Part shown: piece after piece, positions 46,094 through 57,536 of the stretch
How positions within the stretch are numbered: the first letter of the stretch is position 1
Layout: every line of letters starts with the position of its first letter
Assembly (NCBI GenBank): GCA_041394905.1
Contig: JAWKHJ010000006.1
Coordinates: 124,001-188,000 of the forward strand
Reading direction: 5' to 3'
Origin: RI-231 sp041394905
GTDB taxonomy: Bacteria; Acidobacteriota; Terriglobia; Bryobacterales; UBA6623
Length of the DNA stretch: 64,000 nucleotides
Notes under the pieces: generated by a model
The model's database searches: none
The model's input: the letters and a program-made list of their open reading frames with translations, nothing else
Told to the model about the DNA's origin: nothing
Position numbers and translations under genes: made by a program

Positions 46094-46306
46094 TTAGGAT
46101 CGGCTGCGGCCCGATTGGCGCCGGTGGTCGATGACGCCGTGGACGAGCTCTGCCAGCGCCGCTTTGGTGGACGCCGAGATCGGCTGGCCGTCGTCGCCGA
46201 GTGAAGAGGACAGATCGAGCGGGTTGCCGCAGTGCGAGCAGATCGGCTTGCTTGGGACGATACAGCAGCAACGCGGGCATGCGGTTTCCTGGCGTTTGTT
46301 CGTCAT
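46094..46306 (-). CDS. Small zinc-ribbon protein
   Basis: The protein has 70 residues from ATG 46306. A rubredoxin-like ribbon CPRCCCIVPSKPICSHCG lies at residues 10-27, with two CxxC knuckles. A polar helix ending RRQSGRSRS follows. No further domain is seen. It is convergent with the metzincin-like gene, 10 bases away. Such ribbons bind zinc and often mediate protein or nucleic-acid contacts. Confidence 0.65.
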   Translation of the reverse strand: MTNKRQETACPRCCCIVPSKPICSHCGNPLDLSSSLGDDGQPISASTKAALAELVHGVIDHRRQSGRSRS

Positions 46307-46379
46307 GGTCGATCCTCATCCTGGATCTCCCACAGCAAGTCGGCAAGCTATCTTTCGGCGCTCTTTCGAGCATCGAACG

Positions 46380-49345
46380 CTACTGCACATCGGGCACAAA
46401 GCCGCGGCGTTCGGTGTTCTCGACGATCGTGCGCGGGATGACGAACTGGTGCAGGTAGTCGGGGCCGCCCGCCTTTGAGCCCAGGCCGCTCATCTTGAAC
46501 CCGCCGAAGGGGTGACGCTCGACGATGGCGTGGGTGGAGCCGCGGTTGATGTAGAGGTTGCCGACGCGGAACTCTTCGCGCGCCTGCTGAATATGCGCCG
46601 GACTCCGCGAGAAGACAGCGCCCGTGAGGGCGTAGTCGGTGTCGACCGCGATGGCGATGGCTTCGTCGAAGGTCTTGGCGCGCAATACGGACAAAACGGG
46701 TCCGAATATCTCTTCTTGGGCGAGCGCGTGATGGGGCGGGACGTCCGCGAAGACACACAGGGGAGGGAAGAGACCGTCCCCTTCATGGCGGCGCTTGACG
46801 ATGGTACGCACCTCCGTCTCGCCAAGAGCGGCGTAGCGTTCGATCTTTTCGAGTGCGGCTGGCGAGATGACGGCCCCGACTACGTTCGAGGGATCCTCGA
46901 CTGGCCCCATCGGCAGACAGTCGACGGCGTCGCGAAGGCGTTCGAGGAAAGCGTCGTGGATGGAGTCGAGCAGGATGAGGCGCGAGCAGGCCGAGCACTT
47001 CTGGCCCTGGTAGCCGAAGGCCGATTGGATGACTGCCGTGACGGCGCTGTCGAGGTCGGCGTCGTCGTCGACGATGATCGCGTTCTTGCCGCCGAGCTCG
47101 GCGATGACGTGCTTGATCCAACGCGAGCCGGGCTGCACGTCGGCGGCGCGACGCACGATCTCGAGCCCGACCTGGCGACTGCCGGTGAAGGCGATGAGGC
47201 GGACATCGGGGTGGGCGACAAGCGCGCGGCCGACTTCGGCTCCGGGGCCGGGCAGCATGTTGAGCACGCCCTTGGGCAGGCCGGCCTGCTCGAACAGCTC
47301 GATCATGCCGGCGGCGATGGCGGCAGTTTCGGTAGCGGGCTTGTAGATGACGGTGTTGCCGGTGACGAGCGCGGCGGATGCCATGCCGGTGGAGATGGCG
47401 AGCGGAAAGTTCCACGGCGCGATGACGGCGGCCACGCCGCGCGGCTCGTAGCTGAGGCGGCTGTCTTCGCCGGGCGCATGGCCCATGGGATGCGGCTCGG
47501 CGAGGCGCAGCATTTCGTGGGCGTAGTAGTCGAGAAAGTCGATCGCTTCGCAGACGTCGCCGTCGGCTTCGTTCCAGGCCTTGCCGGCCTCGAAGACCTG
47601 CAAAGCGGCAAGCTCATAGCGCTGTTCGCGTGCGATTTCGGCGGCGCGGCGCAGGATGGCGGCGCGCTCTGCGGCCGGCGTCTTGCGCCAAGCGGGGAAA
47701 GCCTTTTTTGCTGCGGCGACGGCTGCGTCGACCTCCCCTTCCGATGCGACGCGGATGTGGGCGACGAGCTCAGAGGTTTTGTTGGGGTTGCGCGAGTCGT
47801 GCGTCGCCTCGCCATCCAGGCGGCGGCCTTCGAGGACGGGGCGCACGTCGAGAGGAAAGCGCTCGCGGACGGAGTCCAGCGCGGCGGCGAAGCGCTCGCG
47901 TACGTCTGCTTGGGTCCAATCGAGCGGCGGAACGTTCGCGAAGCCCTCATGCGGTCTGGGCTCGGGTTCGGCGATGGGCAACTGCTCGTGCGGGTTGCGA
48001 ATCTCGTCTTCGACGCTGACGCCGTCGGCGAAGCTGCGGCGTAGGAAGCTTTCGTTGGCGGTGTTCTCGAGCAGGCGCGCACGAGGTAGGCCATGCCGGG
48101 AAGCATCTCGCCGACAGGGCAGTACATCCGCACCGGGAAATCGAGCTTGCGCAGGCCGTTGGCGATGGGATCGGCCATGCCAAAGAGCACCTGGTACTCG
48201 ACGCGCCCGGGCTCGAGATCGAGCATCTTGGCCGTTTCGCGCACGAAGGCGATGGAGCGGACGTTGTGGGAGCCGCAGGCGAGGCGAACGTTCGGGGCCG
48301 TCTCGAGGATGAGGCGTGCGGCATCTTCAAACGCGGCGTCGGTTTCGGGCTTGTGCATCCAGACGGGCGGCGGCCAGTTGTTCTGGCGGGCGTGGACGAG
48401 CTCGGTGTCCCAATAAGCGCCTTTGATGAGGCGGATGGTGAGCGGCTGGTTGCGTTCGCGGCTCCAGGCGAGCAGCTCGTCGAGGTCGCCGCCGGTCTCG
48501 CGTAGGTAAGCTTGCATGGCGAGGCCGCTGTCGGGCCAGCCGGCGAGCTTGGGGTCGGCGAGCAGCTTGCGGTACACAGCGAGCGTGAAGTTCTTGAGCT
48601 CGCGATGCTCCATGTCGAGACAGATGCTTGCACCGTGCTTGACCGCCTCCAGGCAGATCACGCGGAGTCGCTCGACGGCCGCAGCGACGCCTGCCTCGAA
48701 CGCCTGCGGGCGGAACTGCGAGTAGAGCGACGAGGGCTTGACGGAGATGTTGACGCGTGGCGCGACGCCCCAATCGCGCTCGGAGTCTCCGCCGAGAGGC
48801 TTCCAGCTCTTGGCGTCCTGGGTGAGCCGGCGGATGGCGTCGAGGTAGCTTTGCGCGAATTCGTCCGCCTCGACTTCCGAAACGACGACTTCACCCAACA
48901 GGGAGAGCGTGCTCGCGAAGCCGTTGCGACGGAGCTTGGCCAGAGTCGGTTCGGCGGCCGCCATGTCGTGCCCGACGATGAACTGACCGGCCATGGAGCG
49001 TACTTGCGACTCGATGCCCTTGCTCAGCACCTTGGCGCCGAGCGAGCCGCCGAGGGCGCGCATGCCGAGCTTCATGACGCCGCCGAGCTCCAGCCCCTGG
49101 TCGTCGAAGTACTCGCGCACGTGTCGGGCGATGTCGTCCGAGGTCGTGAGCGAGGGCAACACGTCGACGAAGCGGAACATCTGCGTTTTGAATGCAGGGT
49201 TATCGAGCGACCACTCCATCACGCGCCCGCTCCAGTAGTCCTGGCGGAAGACGGAAGGCTTCTCGGCGCCGATGCTCTCGAAGATGCGGCGCGCGGTTTG
49301 ACGGATGCGGGGTTCGGTTTCGGCGGAGAGCTGGGAGGCGGGCAT
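46380..49345 (-). CDS. putA: Bifunctional proline dehydrogenase/P5C dehydrogenase (PutA), one frameshift
   Basis: About 988 residues from ATG 49345. The N-terminal proline dehydrogenase barrel has APRVNISVKPSSLYSQ, CLDMEHRELKNFTLAVYRKL, PLTIRLIKGAYWDTELVHAR and LVRLACGSHNVRSIAF-type blocks for FAD and proline. One indel near 48085 joins it to the aldehyde dehydrogenase half. That half has APWNFPLAI, FTGSRQVGLEIV, the general-base Glu in ELGGKNAII and the catalytic Cys in YQGQKCSACSRL. The enzyme oxidises proline through pyrroline-5-carboxylate to glutamate. There is no N-terminal DNA-binding domain, so it is not a self-regulating PutA. It is divergent from arginase, with 43 bases between the two starts. 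Confidence 0.93.
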
Positions 49346-49388
49346 TCTATGGATATGATGACGTTCGGATAGCTAGACGTTTCTTTTT

Positions 49389-50303
49389 ATGACGGGCAAA
49401 CGAGTTTCCATCTTGGGCGTGCCGCTGGACTTGGGTCAGCGGCGGCGCGGGGTGGACATGGGGCCGTCTGCGATCCGGGCGGCCGAACTGGGCGCGCGGC
49501 TCCGTGCCCTGGGCGCGGTGGTGGAAGACGACGGCGACATGGATGTGGACTTGCCCGAGACGCAAGGCGTGGAGGATGAGCGGGCGCGCTATGCGGCTGC
49601 CATTGCCAAGACTTGCCGGGAAACCGCTGACGTTGTGAGCCGACGCATGGCCGACGGGTGGACTCCGTTGACGCTCGGCGGGGACCATTCGCTCGCCTTG
49701 GGCACTCTGGCCGGGGCTTCGCGCGCGATGCGGCAGCGGGGCGAGCGACTGGGGCTGATTTGGCTGGACGCGCACGCCGACATGAATACGCCCGAAACGT
49801 CGCCGTCGGGCAACGTACACGGGATGCCGTTGGCGTATGCGCTGGGTTTGGGCGAAGGGCCGTTGGCGGAAGCGGCGGAACCGCGTCCGCTGCTGGAGGC
49901 GCGCAACGCGGTGCTGGTCGGCGTGCGCGATCTGGACGCAGGCGAGCGAAAGGCGGTCGAGCGGCTGGGGCTCCGTGTCATCACGATGCGCCGAATTGAC
50001 GAAGGCGGCATCCGGGCGGCGGTGCAGGAAGCGATGCGGATTGCCTCCGACGGCACGGGAGGCTTCCACGTCAGCCTGGACCTGGACTTCGTGGACCCGC
50101 GAGAGGCCCCGGGGGTGGGCACGCCCGTGCGCGGTGGGGCGACTTACCGCGAGGCGCACCTGGCGATGGAGATGATCGCCGATTCGGGCGGGCTGCGCTC
50201 GATGGATCTGGTTGAGGTGAACCCGATCCTGGATACTGCGAACCAGACGGCCGAGTTGGCGGCGGAACTGGCGCTGTCGGCGATGGGCAAGCGGATTTTG
50301 TGA
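49389..50303 (+). CDS. rocF: Arginase
   Basis: The intact protein has 304 residues. It hydrolyses L-arginine to ornithine and urea with a binuclear Mn centre. The ligands are visible: His100 (LGGDHSLALG), Asp127, His129 and Asp131 (LIWLDAHADMNTP), and Asp231 and Asp233 (VSLDLDFVDP). The substrate-side loop SPSGNVHGMPLAYALG is also complete, which favours arginase over agmatinase. It is divergent from putA, which fits a path from arginine through ornithine and P5C to glutamate. No ornithine aminotransferase or urease is in the window. Confidence 0.93.
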   Translation: MTGKRVSILGVPLDLGQRRRGVDMGPSAIRAAELGARLRALGAVVEDDGDMDVDLPETQGVEDERARYAAAIAKTCRETADVVSRRMADGWTPLTLGGDHSLALGTLAGASRAMRQRGERLGLIWLDAHADMNTPETSPSGNVHGMPLAYALGLGEGPLAEAAEPRPLLEARNAVLVGVRDLDAGERKAVERLGLRVITMRRIDEGGIRAAVQEAMRIASDGTGGFHVSLDLDFVDPREAPGVGTPVRGGATYREAHLAMEMIADSGGLRSMDLVEVNPILDTANQTAELAAELALSAMGKRIL

Positions 50304-50375
50304 GCCTAGGGCTTGGCCGACTCCGTTCCCTAACGGTCGCGTGCGGCTGACGTCGCACAAAGCTAGGAGATCAGG

Positions 50376-51515
50376 ATGCGTATTCTCGTCGTAGGAGCGG
50401 GCATTGGCGGCATGACGCTCGCCGCCTTGCTCGAGAAGAGCCCACATGAAGTGACATTGATCGAGCGGGCGCCCAATTTTGAGCACGCCGGCTACATGCT
50501 CGGCTTGTGGCCGCTGGGGTATCGCGTGCTGCATGGACTTGGTCTCTATGAGCGTTTTGCGAATGAGTCGCTCGAAGGCAACCAATACGAGGTTCGCGAC
50601 AACCACGGGGATTTGGTCAAGCACTGGTCCATGGCGCCGATTGCGGAGCGGTTCGGGCCGACTTTGAGTTGCACGCGGCCACAGTTGGTGAAGCTCTTGC
50701 ACGCGCATTTGGGCGAGTCTGCAGTCCGTTTCGGGGAGACGGTCGAGGAAATCGAGCAACACGGCGACGTCGTCGAGGCGCGGATCAGCAATGGGACCCA
50801 GGAGACTTTCGACCTCGTGGTTGGGGCGGACGGACTGCACTCGCAGGTGCGTCAGCTCGTCTTCGGCGACCAGCCGTACTTCCACACCCATTGGGGCGGA
50901 TGGGTCTGGTGGTCCGATTTGCCCACCTGTCCGAAGGAGACATTCGTAGAGCATTGGGGCGCTGGACGGTTTTTTGGCGCCTACCCAACGCGTGACGGAG
51001 TAGGCATCTTCGCAGGAGTGCCTGAGGGTGATGACTTCGAGCGTCCGGGGGCGGGACGACGCGAACGGATCCGTAGGCGGTTCGAAGGGATGGGAGTGTT
51101 GGTCGACCGCTGGCTCGAGGATGTTCCGGACGACGAGGCTGAGATGTTCTTCTGGAAGTTGTCCGACGTGCGCTCGCAGGAATGGGTCCGCGGCCGTGTC
51201 GTGCTTCTTGGCGATTCGGCGGCTGCATTCTTGCCGACGGCCGGCGTGGGCGCGTCGATGGCCATGGAATCTGCAGCCGTGCTGGCGGACGAGCTCTCGC
51301 GGACGGATACGCGATTCCTGCCGCATGCTCTGTCGCTCTACGTAAAACGGCGCAAGAGCCGTGTGGAGAGCATTCAAGACGACTCGCGCAGGCTCGCCCG
51401 CGCGATGTTCGTGAAGTCGGCGACCATTGCGCACATACGCGACTTGGCGACGAAGTTCTATTCGCTGGAAAGCCTGGCGGGTTCCATGGCCGAGGCTTTC
51501 GACGAGCCGATCTGA
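50376..51515 (+). CDS. FAD-dependent monooxygenase (PHBH-like)
   Basis: The intact protein has 379 residues. The N-terminal Rossmann motif is GAGIGGMTLAALLEKSPHEV, then the DG motif LVVGADGLHSQVRQLVFG, and the second FAD motif VVLLGDSAAAFLPTAGVGAS. The central sheet region (VEHWGAGRFFGAYPTRDGVG) resembles the group that hydroxylates small aromatics or antibiotics. The C-terminus, FVKSATIAHIRDLATKFYSL, has no thioredoxin-like extension. It uses NAD(P)H and O2; the substrate is unknown. It lies 72 bases after arginase on the same strand. Confidence 0.9.
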   Translation: MRILVVGAGIGGMTLAALLEKSPHEVTLIERAPNFEHAGYMLGLWPLGYRVLHGLGLYERFANESLEGNQYEVRDNHGDLVKHWSMAPIAERFGPTLSCTRPQLVKLLHAHLGESAVRFGETVEEIEQHGDVVEARISNGTQETFDLVVGADGLHSQVRQLVFGDQPYFHTHWGGWVWWSDLPTCPKETFVEHWGAGRFFGAYPTRDGVGIFAGVPEGDDFERPGAGRRERIRRRFEGMGVLVDRWLEDVPDDEAEMFFWKLSDVRSQEWVRGRVVLLGDSAAAFLPTAGVGASMAMESAAVLADELSRTDTRFLPHALSLYVKRRKSRVESIQDDSRRLARAMFVKSATIAHIRDLATKFYSLESLAGSMAEAFDEPI

Positions 51516-51674
51516 TCGTCCGGCGCCAGCGCGATTTCGGACGGTCAAAAGACGCAGGAGAAGCCGTCGGGTTCTGGCAAGGCCGGATGCCGCCAGAGGC
51601 TAGCACAAGCGGTAATGCGGTAGCGCTACCATAAGGGCCAACGCCGCTGGTCCGGCGTTTCTTCGCATCCCTAC

Positions 51675-54600
51675 ATGCAATTGAACATACGCTTTCTTTT
51701 CCTGACGGCTCTGTCCGCCACGCCTTGTCTGCGCAAAGTGACGGCGTGATCGAAGGGTTGGTGCGCGATCCTGGCGGCGCGGCCATCCCGGGCGCTCAAG
51801 TCGAGTTGATTCGCGAGGAAACTGGCGTCGTGCGGCAGGCTCCGGCTGATGAGCGCGGCGAGTATCGCGCGCTTTCGCTCGAACCGGGAACATATCGCGT
51901 GCAGGCGAAGGCCGAAGGGTTCATCGCGCAGGAGCGTGAGGGATTGGAGCTTTCCGCCGGGCGCACGCTGCGGGCGGACTTCAATCTCTCGATCGGCGCG
52001 GACCGCGAAGTGGTGAACGTAACCGGCGAGACGCCGTTGCTCTCCAGTGCGGCGGGCGACTGGGGCGGTTTGGTGAGTCTTCGCAGAAGTTGGCTCAGCT
52101 TCCGCTCAACGGGCGCGATTTGTTCGAATTAGCCGCGCTTGAACCTGGCGCCACCAAGCCGACGGCGGCGCGCGTAAGCTTGGCGCAGGGCATCGGCGGG
52201 ACAGATTTCCGTCAACGGCTCGCGGCCCAACCAGAACGGCTACCAGATTGACGGGTGCGGGGTGAACGGGCCGGCGAAATCGCTGCCTGCGAGCGCGGCG
52301 GGCAACCTGCTGGGTCTCGAGACGGTGCGCGAAATCCACATGGTGACGAACCCGTCTGACGCCAAGCTTGGGCGCATGGCGGGTGGCGTCTTTACCGCCG
52401 TCTCCGAGTCGGGGCAGAACCGCTTTCACGGTTCGCTGTATGAATATCTGCGCAACAGCTCGCTCGACGCGAAGAATTTCTTCGATTCTCCAGGCGACCC
52501 GATCCCTCCGCTGCGGCGTAACCAGTTCGGCGCCAAGTTGAGTGGACCGGCGGTGAAGGACCGCCTGTGGTTCCTCGTGAACTACGAGGGATTGCGTACC
52601 AGCCGTGGGCGCACGGCGCGGCCGACTGTTCCGACGCTCGAAGCGCGCCAGGGGCGACTGCCTTCAGCGGATGGCGGCGTGCGCCAAGTCGCGGTGGCGG
52701 ACTCGGTGAAGCCCTACCTCGATCTTTACCCGGCGCCGAATGGACGTGACTTTGGCGACGGCACGGCAGAGTCGGCGCGACAGGTGACGACCAGTGTCAA
52801 CTGAAGACATGTTGCGGCGAAGGTGGACCTACAGCTTGACGATTCGATGCGCCTGAGCTCGCGCTACAGCTTGGACGACTCGCTGCTCTCCGACCCGGAC
52901 GACATGGCGATCTGGCACTTTCTGCTGGGCTCGCGGGACCACTTCTGGTACTCGAATCTGCAGAAGATCTTCTCTCCACGCACGATCGGAGACTTTCAAG
53001 TCGCCTATAGCCGCGTGAACAACGCGGAGACGAGCAGCCTGCGCTCGGACGTCGGCTCGGACCTGTCGTTCGTGCCAGGCCAGCCCTTGGGGACGCTCAC
53101 CGTGACGGGTTTGTCCGACTTTGGCGGCTTCCAGGCGCGGGCGCGTCCGCGGCGCTTCGTGCTCAACAGCCTGCAGATGAGCGGCCACATGAGCTGGTGG
53201 CTGGGCCGCCACACAGTGAAGGCGGGTGCGGGCGTGGACCGTGTGCGCTTCTACCAGGATTCGGACTTGAGCGCAGTAGGCAGCTACACGTTCAACTCGG
53301 TGGAGAATCTGCTGCTGGGCGTCGCGAGCAACGCAGAGGTGATGGACCCCAATTCCGACACGCAGCGGCTGTGGACCTACTACCAGCCCTACTTCTACGT
53401 GCAGGACGAAGTGAAGCTGAGCCAGCGGCTGAGCGTCAGCTTGGGTCTGCGCTGGGAGGCTGCGTCGACCCCGCAGGAGGCGAACGGTAAGATCAGCGTG
53501 CTGCGGGACCTCTACCGCGACACCGAGCCGACGCTGGGCGGGCCAATGTTCACGAACCCTTCGTGGACCAATTTCGCGCCAAGGGCGTCGCTGGCGTGGG
53601 ATCCGACCGACAGGGTAGAACAGTCGTACGGGCAGGCGGAGGCATCTTCTACGACTTGATCGGCAGCCGCGAGCTGCTGATCGCGGGCGTGCGGACGCCG
53701 CCGTTCTTCAACCGCATCCTCATCTTCGGGCGGCCGGCCTTTCCGGACATCCTCCAGGCCGCAGCGGGGCCAAACTCGGCCTCGATCGACGGGCTCGACT
53801 ACGGTCTGCAACAGCCCTACGTGGGGCGCTGGCAGTTGAACCTCGAGCACAGACTGGCTGGAGACAGTGGTGCGCTTGGGCTACTCCGGGATGCGCGGCA
53901 TCCACCTGATGGGGCAACTCGGCAACTTCAATACACCGGTTCCGGAGCGGCAGGCGGACGGGCGCTGGTTCTTTCCGGCGGATGCGCCCCGGCTGAACCC
54001 CGCCTTCTCGCGTATCGGGTTGCGGCGCTCGCAGTTCAACCTGTTCTACCAAGGCGTGACGGCCTCGCTCGAGCGGCGGCTGCGGAACAACATTCGCTTC
54101 CAGGCGAAGTACTCGTTTTCCAAGTCGATCGACGAATCGTCGAGCCCGACGTTCAATGACTTCGAGGCGAGCGACCAGATCCCGACGACGCCGGACTACC
54201 GCGCCAACCGAGGTTTGTCCGACTTTGACCTGCGGCATGTTTTCGCGGGGAGCTTCTCCTATTTGTTGCCGACGCTCGACAACTCGTCGGCGCGTTGGCT
54301 GCTGGGCGGCTGCGGAGCTGCACGGGCTGACCCAGATCCAGTCCGGCAACCCGTTTGCCCCGAGCGTAGGCTTTGACCGAGCGCGCCTGTTGACGGGTTT
54401 TGGCGACACCGGGCAACGGCCGGATGCCATTGCGCCCGCAGGTAGCGCGGCCATTCAGGGCGGCCCGGATCAATACTTCGATCCCAACGTGTTCGGGTTG
54501 CCGGCCGCCGGCTACCGGTACGCTCGGTCGCGGGCCCTGCGCGGGCCTGGATGTTTACGCTCGACCTGGCTGTACACAAGTCGTTTCGGGTGACTGAGCG

Positions 54601-54778
54601 GCAGACCGTGCGGTTGCGCGGGGAGTTCTTCAACGTGACGAACGAGTCGAACTTCCAGATCCCTTCGGGGCAGGAACTCTTTACCGAGCAAGGTACGCGG
54701 GTCGGCTCCGCAGGGCGAATCACGTCGACTGCGACGCCTGCGCGGCAGATCCAAGTCGCGGTGCGCTACGAGTTCTGA
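51675..54778 (+). CDS. TonB-dependent receptor with N-terminal carboxypeptidase-regulatory domain, frameshifted
   Basis: About 1030 residues from ATG 51675 (MQLNIRFLFLTALSA), with a frame change inside the signal peptide. The regulatory domain reads GVIEGLVRDPGGAAIPGAQV and ALSLEPGTYRVQAKAEGFIA. A second change near 52080 leads to QLPLNGRDLFELAALEPGAT, the plug of Oar-like receptors, and GGVFTAVSESGQNRFHGSLY. Barrel blocks include YEYLRNSSLDAKNFFDSPGD and FYVQDEVKLSQRLSVSLGLR. It ends QIQVAVRYEF with the terminal Phe for outer-membrane assembly. At least six indels are needed (near 51715, 52080, 52250, 52800, 53620 and 53870). It probably imports a polysaccharide-derived or peptide ligand. 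Confidence 0.85.
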
Positions 54779-54832
54779 CGCGCCACGGCTCGGCTAGCGA
54801 AAGGGGACCCGCTTAGCTAGGATAGAGACGCC

Positions 54833-57438
54833 ATGTGGCTGCGCGTTCTGGCCTTGTTTGCCGCAACGTCCGCGGCGCTCTTTGCCGCGGATCCGGCTCA
54901 GCTGTATCTCGACGTCGTGAAGCCGGCGTTCGAGCAGCAATGCTTGGGCTGCCATGGTGTGGGCAACACCTTCGCCAAGCTGGACTTGCGCACGCGCGAG
55001 GCGGCGCTCAAGGGCGGCGGACGTGGGCCGGCGTTGGTTCCCGGCAAGCCGGATGAGAGCCTGCTCTACACTGCGTCGGCGCATGCGAACTGCAGTGCCC
55101 CTGGCGGGGTGGAGAAGAAGCTACCGGCCGAGACCCTCGCCGCGATGCGCGAGTGGATCGAGGGCGGCGCGCCGTTCGCCTCCGGCGAGACGTCACAAAA
55201 GTGGGATTACGACGAGGCGGACGTTTGGGCCTTCCAACCCTGCGCGAAGTGACGCCGCCACTGAGGGCGTAGACCCGGCGCGAGTCCGTACGCCGGTCGA
55301 TGCGTTTCTGCTTGCGCGGTTGGCGCAAGCAGGCCTGGAGCCGGGCGAGAGGGCGGAGAAGCTGACCTTGATTCGGCGCGTGACCTACGACCTCACCGGG
55401 CTGCCGCCCACGCCCGAACAGGTTCAAGCATTTGTTGAGGATTCTTCCGAAGGCGCATACAAAACGCTGGTCGAGAGGCTGCTCGCCTCTCCCGAGTATG
55501 GCGAGCGCCGGGGCCGCCATTGGCTTGACGTGACGCGCTATGCGGACACGTCGGGCTACTCGAACGACTTCGAGAGGCCGAACGCTTGGCGCTATCGCGA
55601 TTACGTCATCCGTAGCTTCAACCAGGACAAGCCGTATGACCGGTTCGTAATGGAGCAGATTGCCGGCGATGAGCTGTGGCCGGACGATCCGGAGGCGATC
55701 CTGGCGACGGGCTTTCTGCGCGCCGGGCCGTGGGAGCACACCGGGATGTCGGTCGCCGCGGTCACGCGGCAGCTCTTCCTCGACGACGTGACGCACTCGG
55801 TGGGGCAGACCTTCTTAGGGCTGACGTTGGGCTGCGCGCGTTGTCACGATCACAAGTTCGACCCCATCCCGACCAAGGACTACTACTCGATGCAGGCCGT
55901 CTTTGCGACGACGGCGTTCGCGCGGAGGCCGCTGGCGTTTGAGCCTGTTGAGTCGACCGAAGAGTTCGAGCGCGGGCGACGACGCTACGAGGAGATGATC
56001 GCCGAGATCGAGAAGCGCATCGAAGACCTGCACGAAGAGGCGCGGCGCACCATGGCCGCGACCGAGGGCGAAGAGGCCGCGCGCAAAGCGAGCACGGGGT
56101 GCTGCAGCGCAAGCTCGACCAGGAGCAGGCTGAGCTGCTGAAGCTGTTCCGCAGCATATTTCGCTTCACCGCGAGTCGATCGAGCGCTATGACCCGAAGG
56201 CGTTCGCGGTTTCGAGCGGATTGGTGAAGGAATGGAACGACGTGGGGCCGCAGGGTGCGAACAGCTATCTGACGGCGGAAGACTATCAGAACCCGGAGAC
56301 GCATGTGCTGGTGGGCGGAGACGTCCAGGCGTCGGGCGAGGAGGTCTCTCCGGGCGTGTTGCAGGCGGTCGCGCGCTACAGCGGGTTTGAGGCGCCGAAC
56401 ATCCCGGAAACCGCGGCAGGCCGCCGTGCGGCGCTCGCGACGTGGGTGGCGGATCCGCGCAATCCGTTGACGGCGCGCGTGATGGTGAACCGCATTTGGC
56501 AGTACCACTTCGGGCGCGGCTTGGCAGAGAACGCGAACAACTTCGGCAAGATGGGCAAGCGGCCCACCCATCCGGAGCTGCTCGACTGGCTGGCGGGGTT
56601 CTTCATCGAGCAAGGTTGGAGCGTGAAGGCGGTTCACCGCGTGATTCTCTACTCGGACGCCTATCAGCGGGCGTCGGCTAAACCGGATGAAAAGGATGCG
56701 CAGAACCACCTTCTGGCGGTCTTCAGCCCTCGGCGGCTCGAGGCGGAGGAGCTGCGCGATACTTTGCTCGCGGTCTCGGGCGAACTGAGTCCGCGCAGGG
56801 GCGGACCGGGGACATATCAGCAGATCAATAGCGAAGTGGCGCGGCAGCCGCGACACGCGATGGGATCGTTGCAGCCGCCCTATTTGGCCGCGCCCCGCAA
56901 GCGCAACCGCAACCGGCGCACGATCTACACGTTCCAGCAGCGCAGTTTGATTGACCCGATGGTGGAGACGTTCAATGGCGCGAACCCGGATCTGACATGC
57001 GAGCGGCGTGAGGCGTCGGTGGTGCCGACGCAGGCTTTCGTGCTGCTCAATAGCGAGGTCTCGCACGATTTGGCGCTCGCGATGGCGGCGCGTGTGGAGA
57101 AGGAGGCGGCCACGCCGGAGGCGCGCATCGAGCGCACGTTTGGGCTCGCGTTTGGGCGCGCTCCCACCGAACAGGAGAGAGCATTGGCGCTGGAGCATCT
57201 GCGCGCGATGGAGGCTCACCACGCCGAACAACCCGCCGCGGCGCCCAAGCCGGAACCTCCGGTCGTCCACACAATCACCAGCGAGCTGACGGGCGAGCAG
57301 TTCCAGTTCACCCAGCCGGAAGAGGTGGTCGATTTCGAGCGGAACCTGCATCCGAGTGAGGTCGGGCCGCAGACGCGCGCGCTGGCGGACCTGGCGTTGG
57401 CGCTGATGAGCTCAAACGAGTTGGTATACGTGTATTAG
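54833..57438 (+). CDS. PSCyt1/DUF1549/DUF1553 protein, frameshifted
   Basis: The start ATG 54833 gives a signal peptide (MWLRVLALFAATSAALFA). A cytochrome-type PSCyt1 domain follows, with the haem site CLGCH (about residue 38) and LDLRTREAALKGG. The frame breaks near 55250. DUF1549 reads LIRRVTYDLTGLPPTPEQVQ, HWLDVTRYADTSGYSNDFER and LGLTLGCARCHDHKFDPIPT, with a second CxxCH. Another break lies near 56100. DUF1553 reads RRAALATWVADPRNPLTARV, NRIWQYHFGRGLAENANNFG and QAFVLLNSEVSHDLALAMAA. The C-terminus SSNELVYVY is typical. This family, abundant in Planctomycetes and Solibacter-like bacteria, is periplasmic and is thought to take part in polysaccharide or glycan degradation. The exact chemistry is unknown. 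Confidence 0.88.
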
Positions 57439-57536
57439 AGGACTCGTTGCCATGCCGTGGCGGCGAGGACGCGTCTCGGGCGGAAACCGCGCCTGCTGTC
57501 CCTGCGTACTTCCCGATAGAATGAGCGTTCGCCGTC

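Noticed and set aside
46512..48044. 510-residue plus-strand ORF
   Set aside because: It is antisense to the aldehyde dehydrogenase half of putA.
10816..49345. Functional link between the proline-type NRPS and PutA
   Set aside because: They are about 31 kb apart with many unrelated genes between, so sharing proline is not evidence of a system.
49347..51548. 733-residue minus-strand ORF
   Set aside because: It covers both arginase and the monooxygenase in antisense; both sense genes have full motifs.
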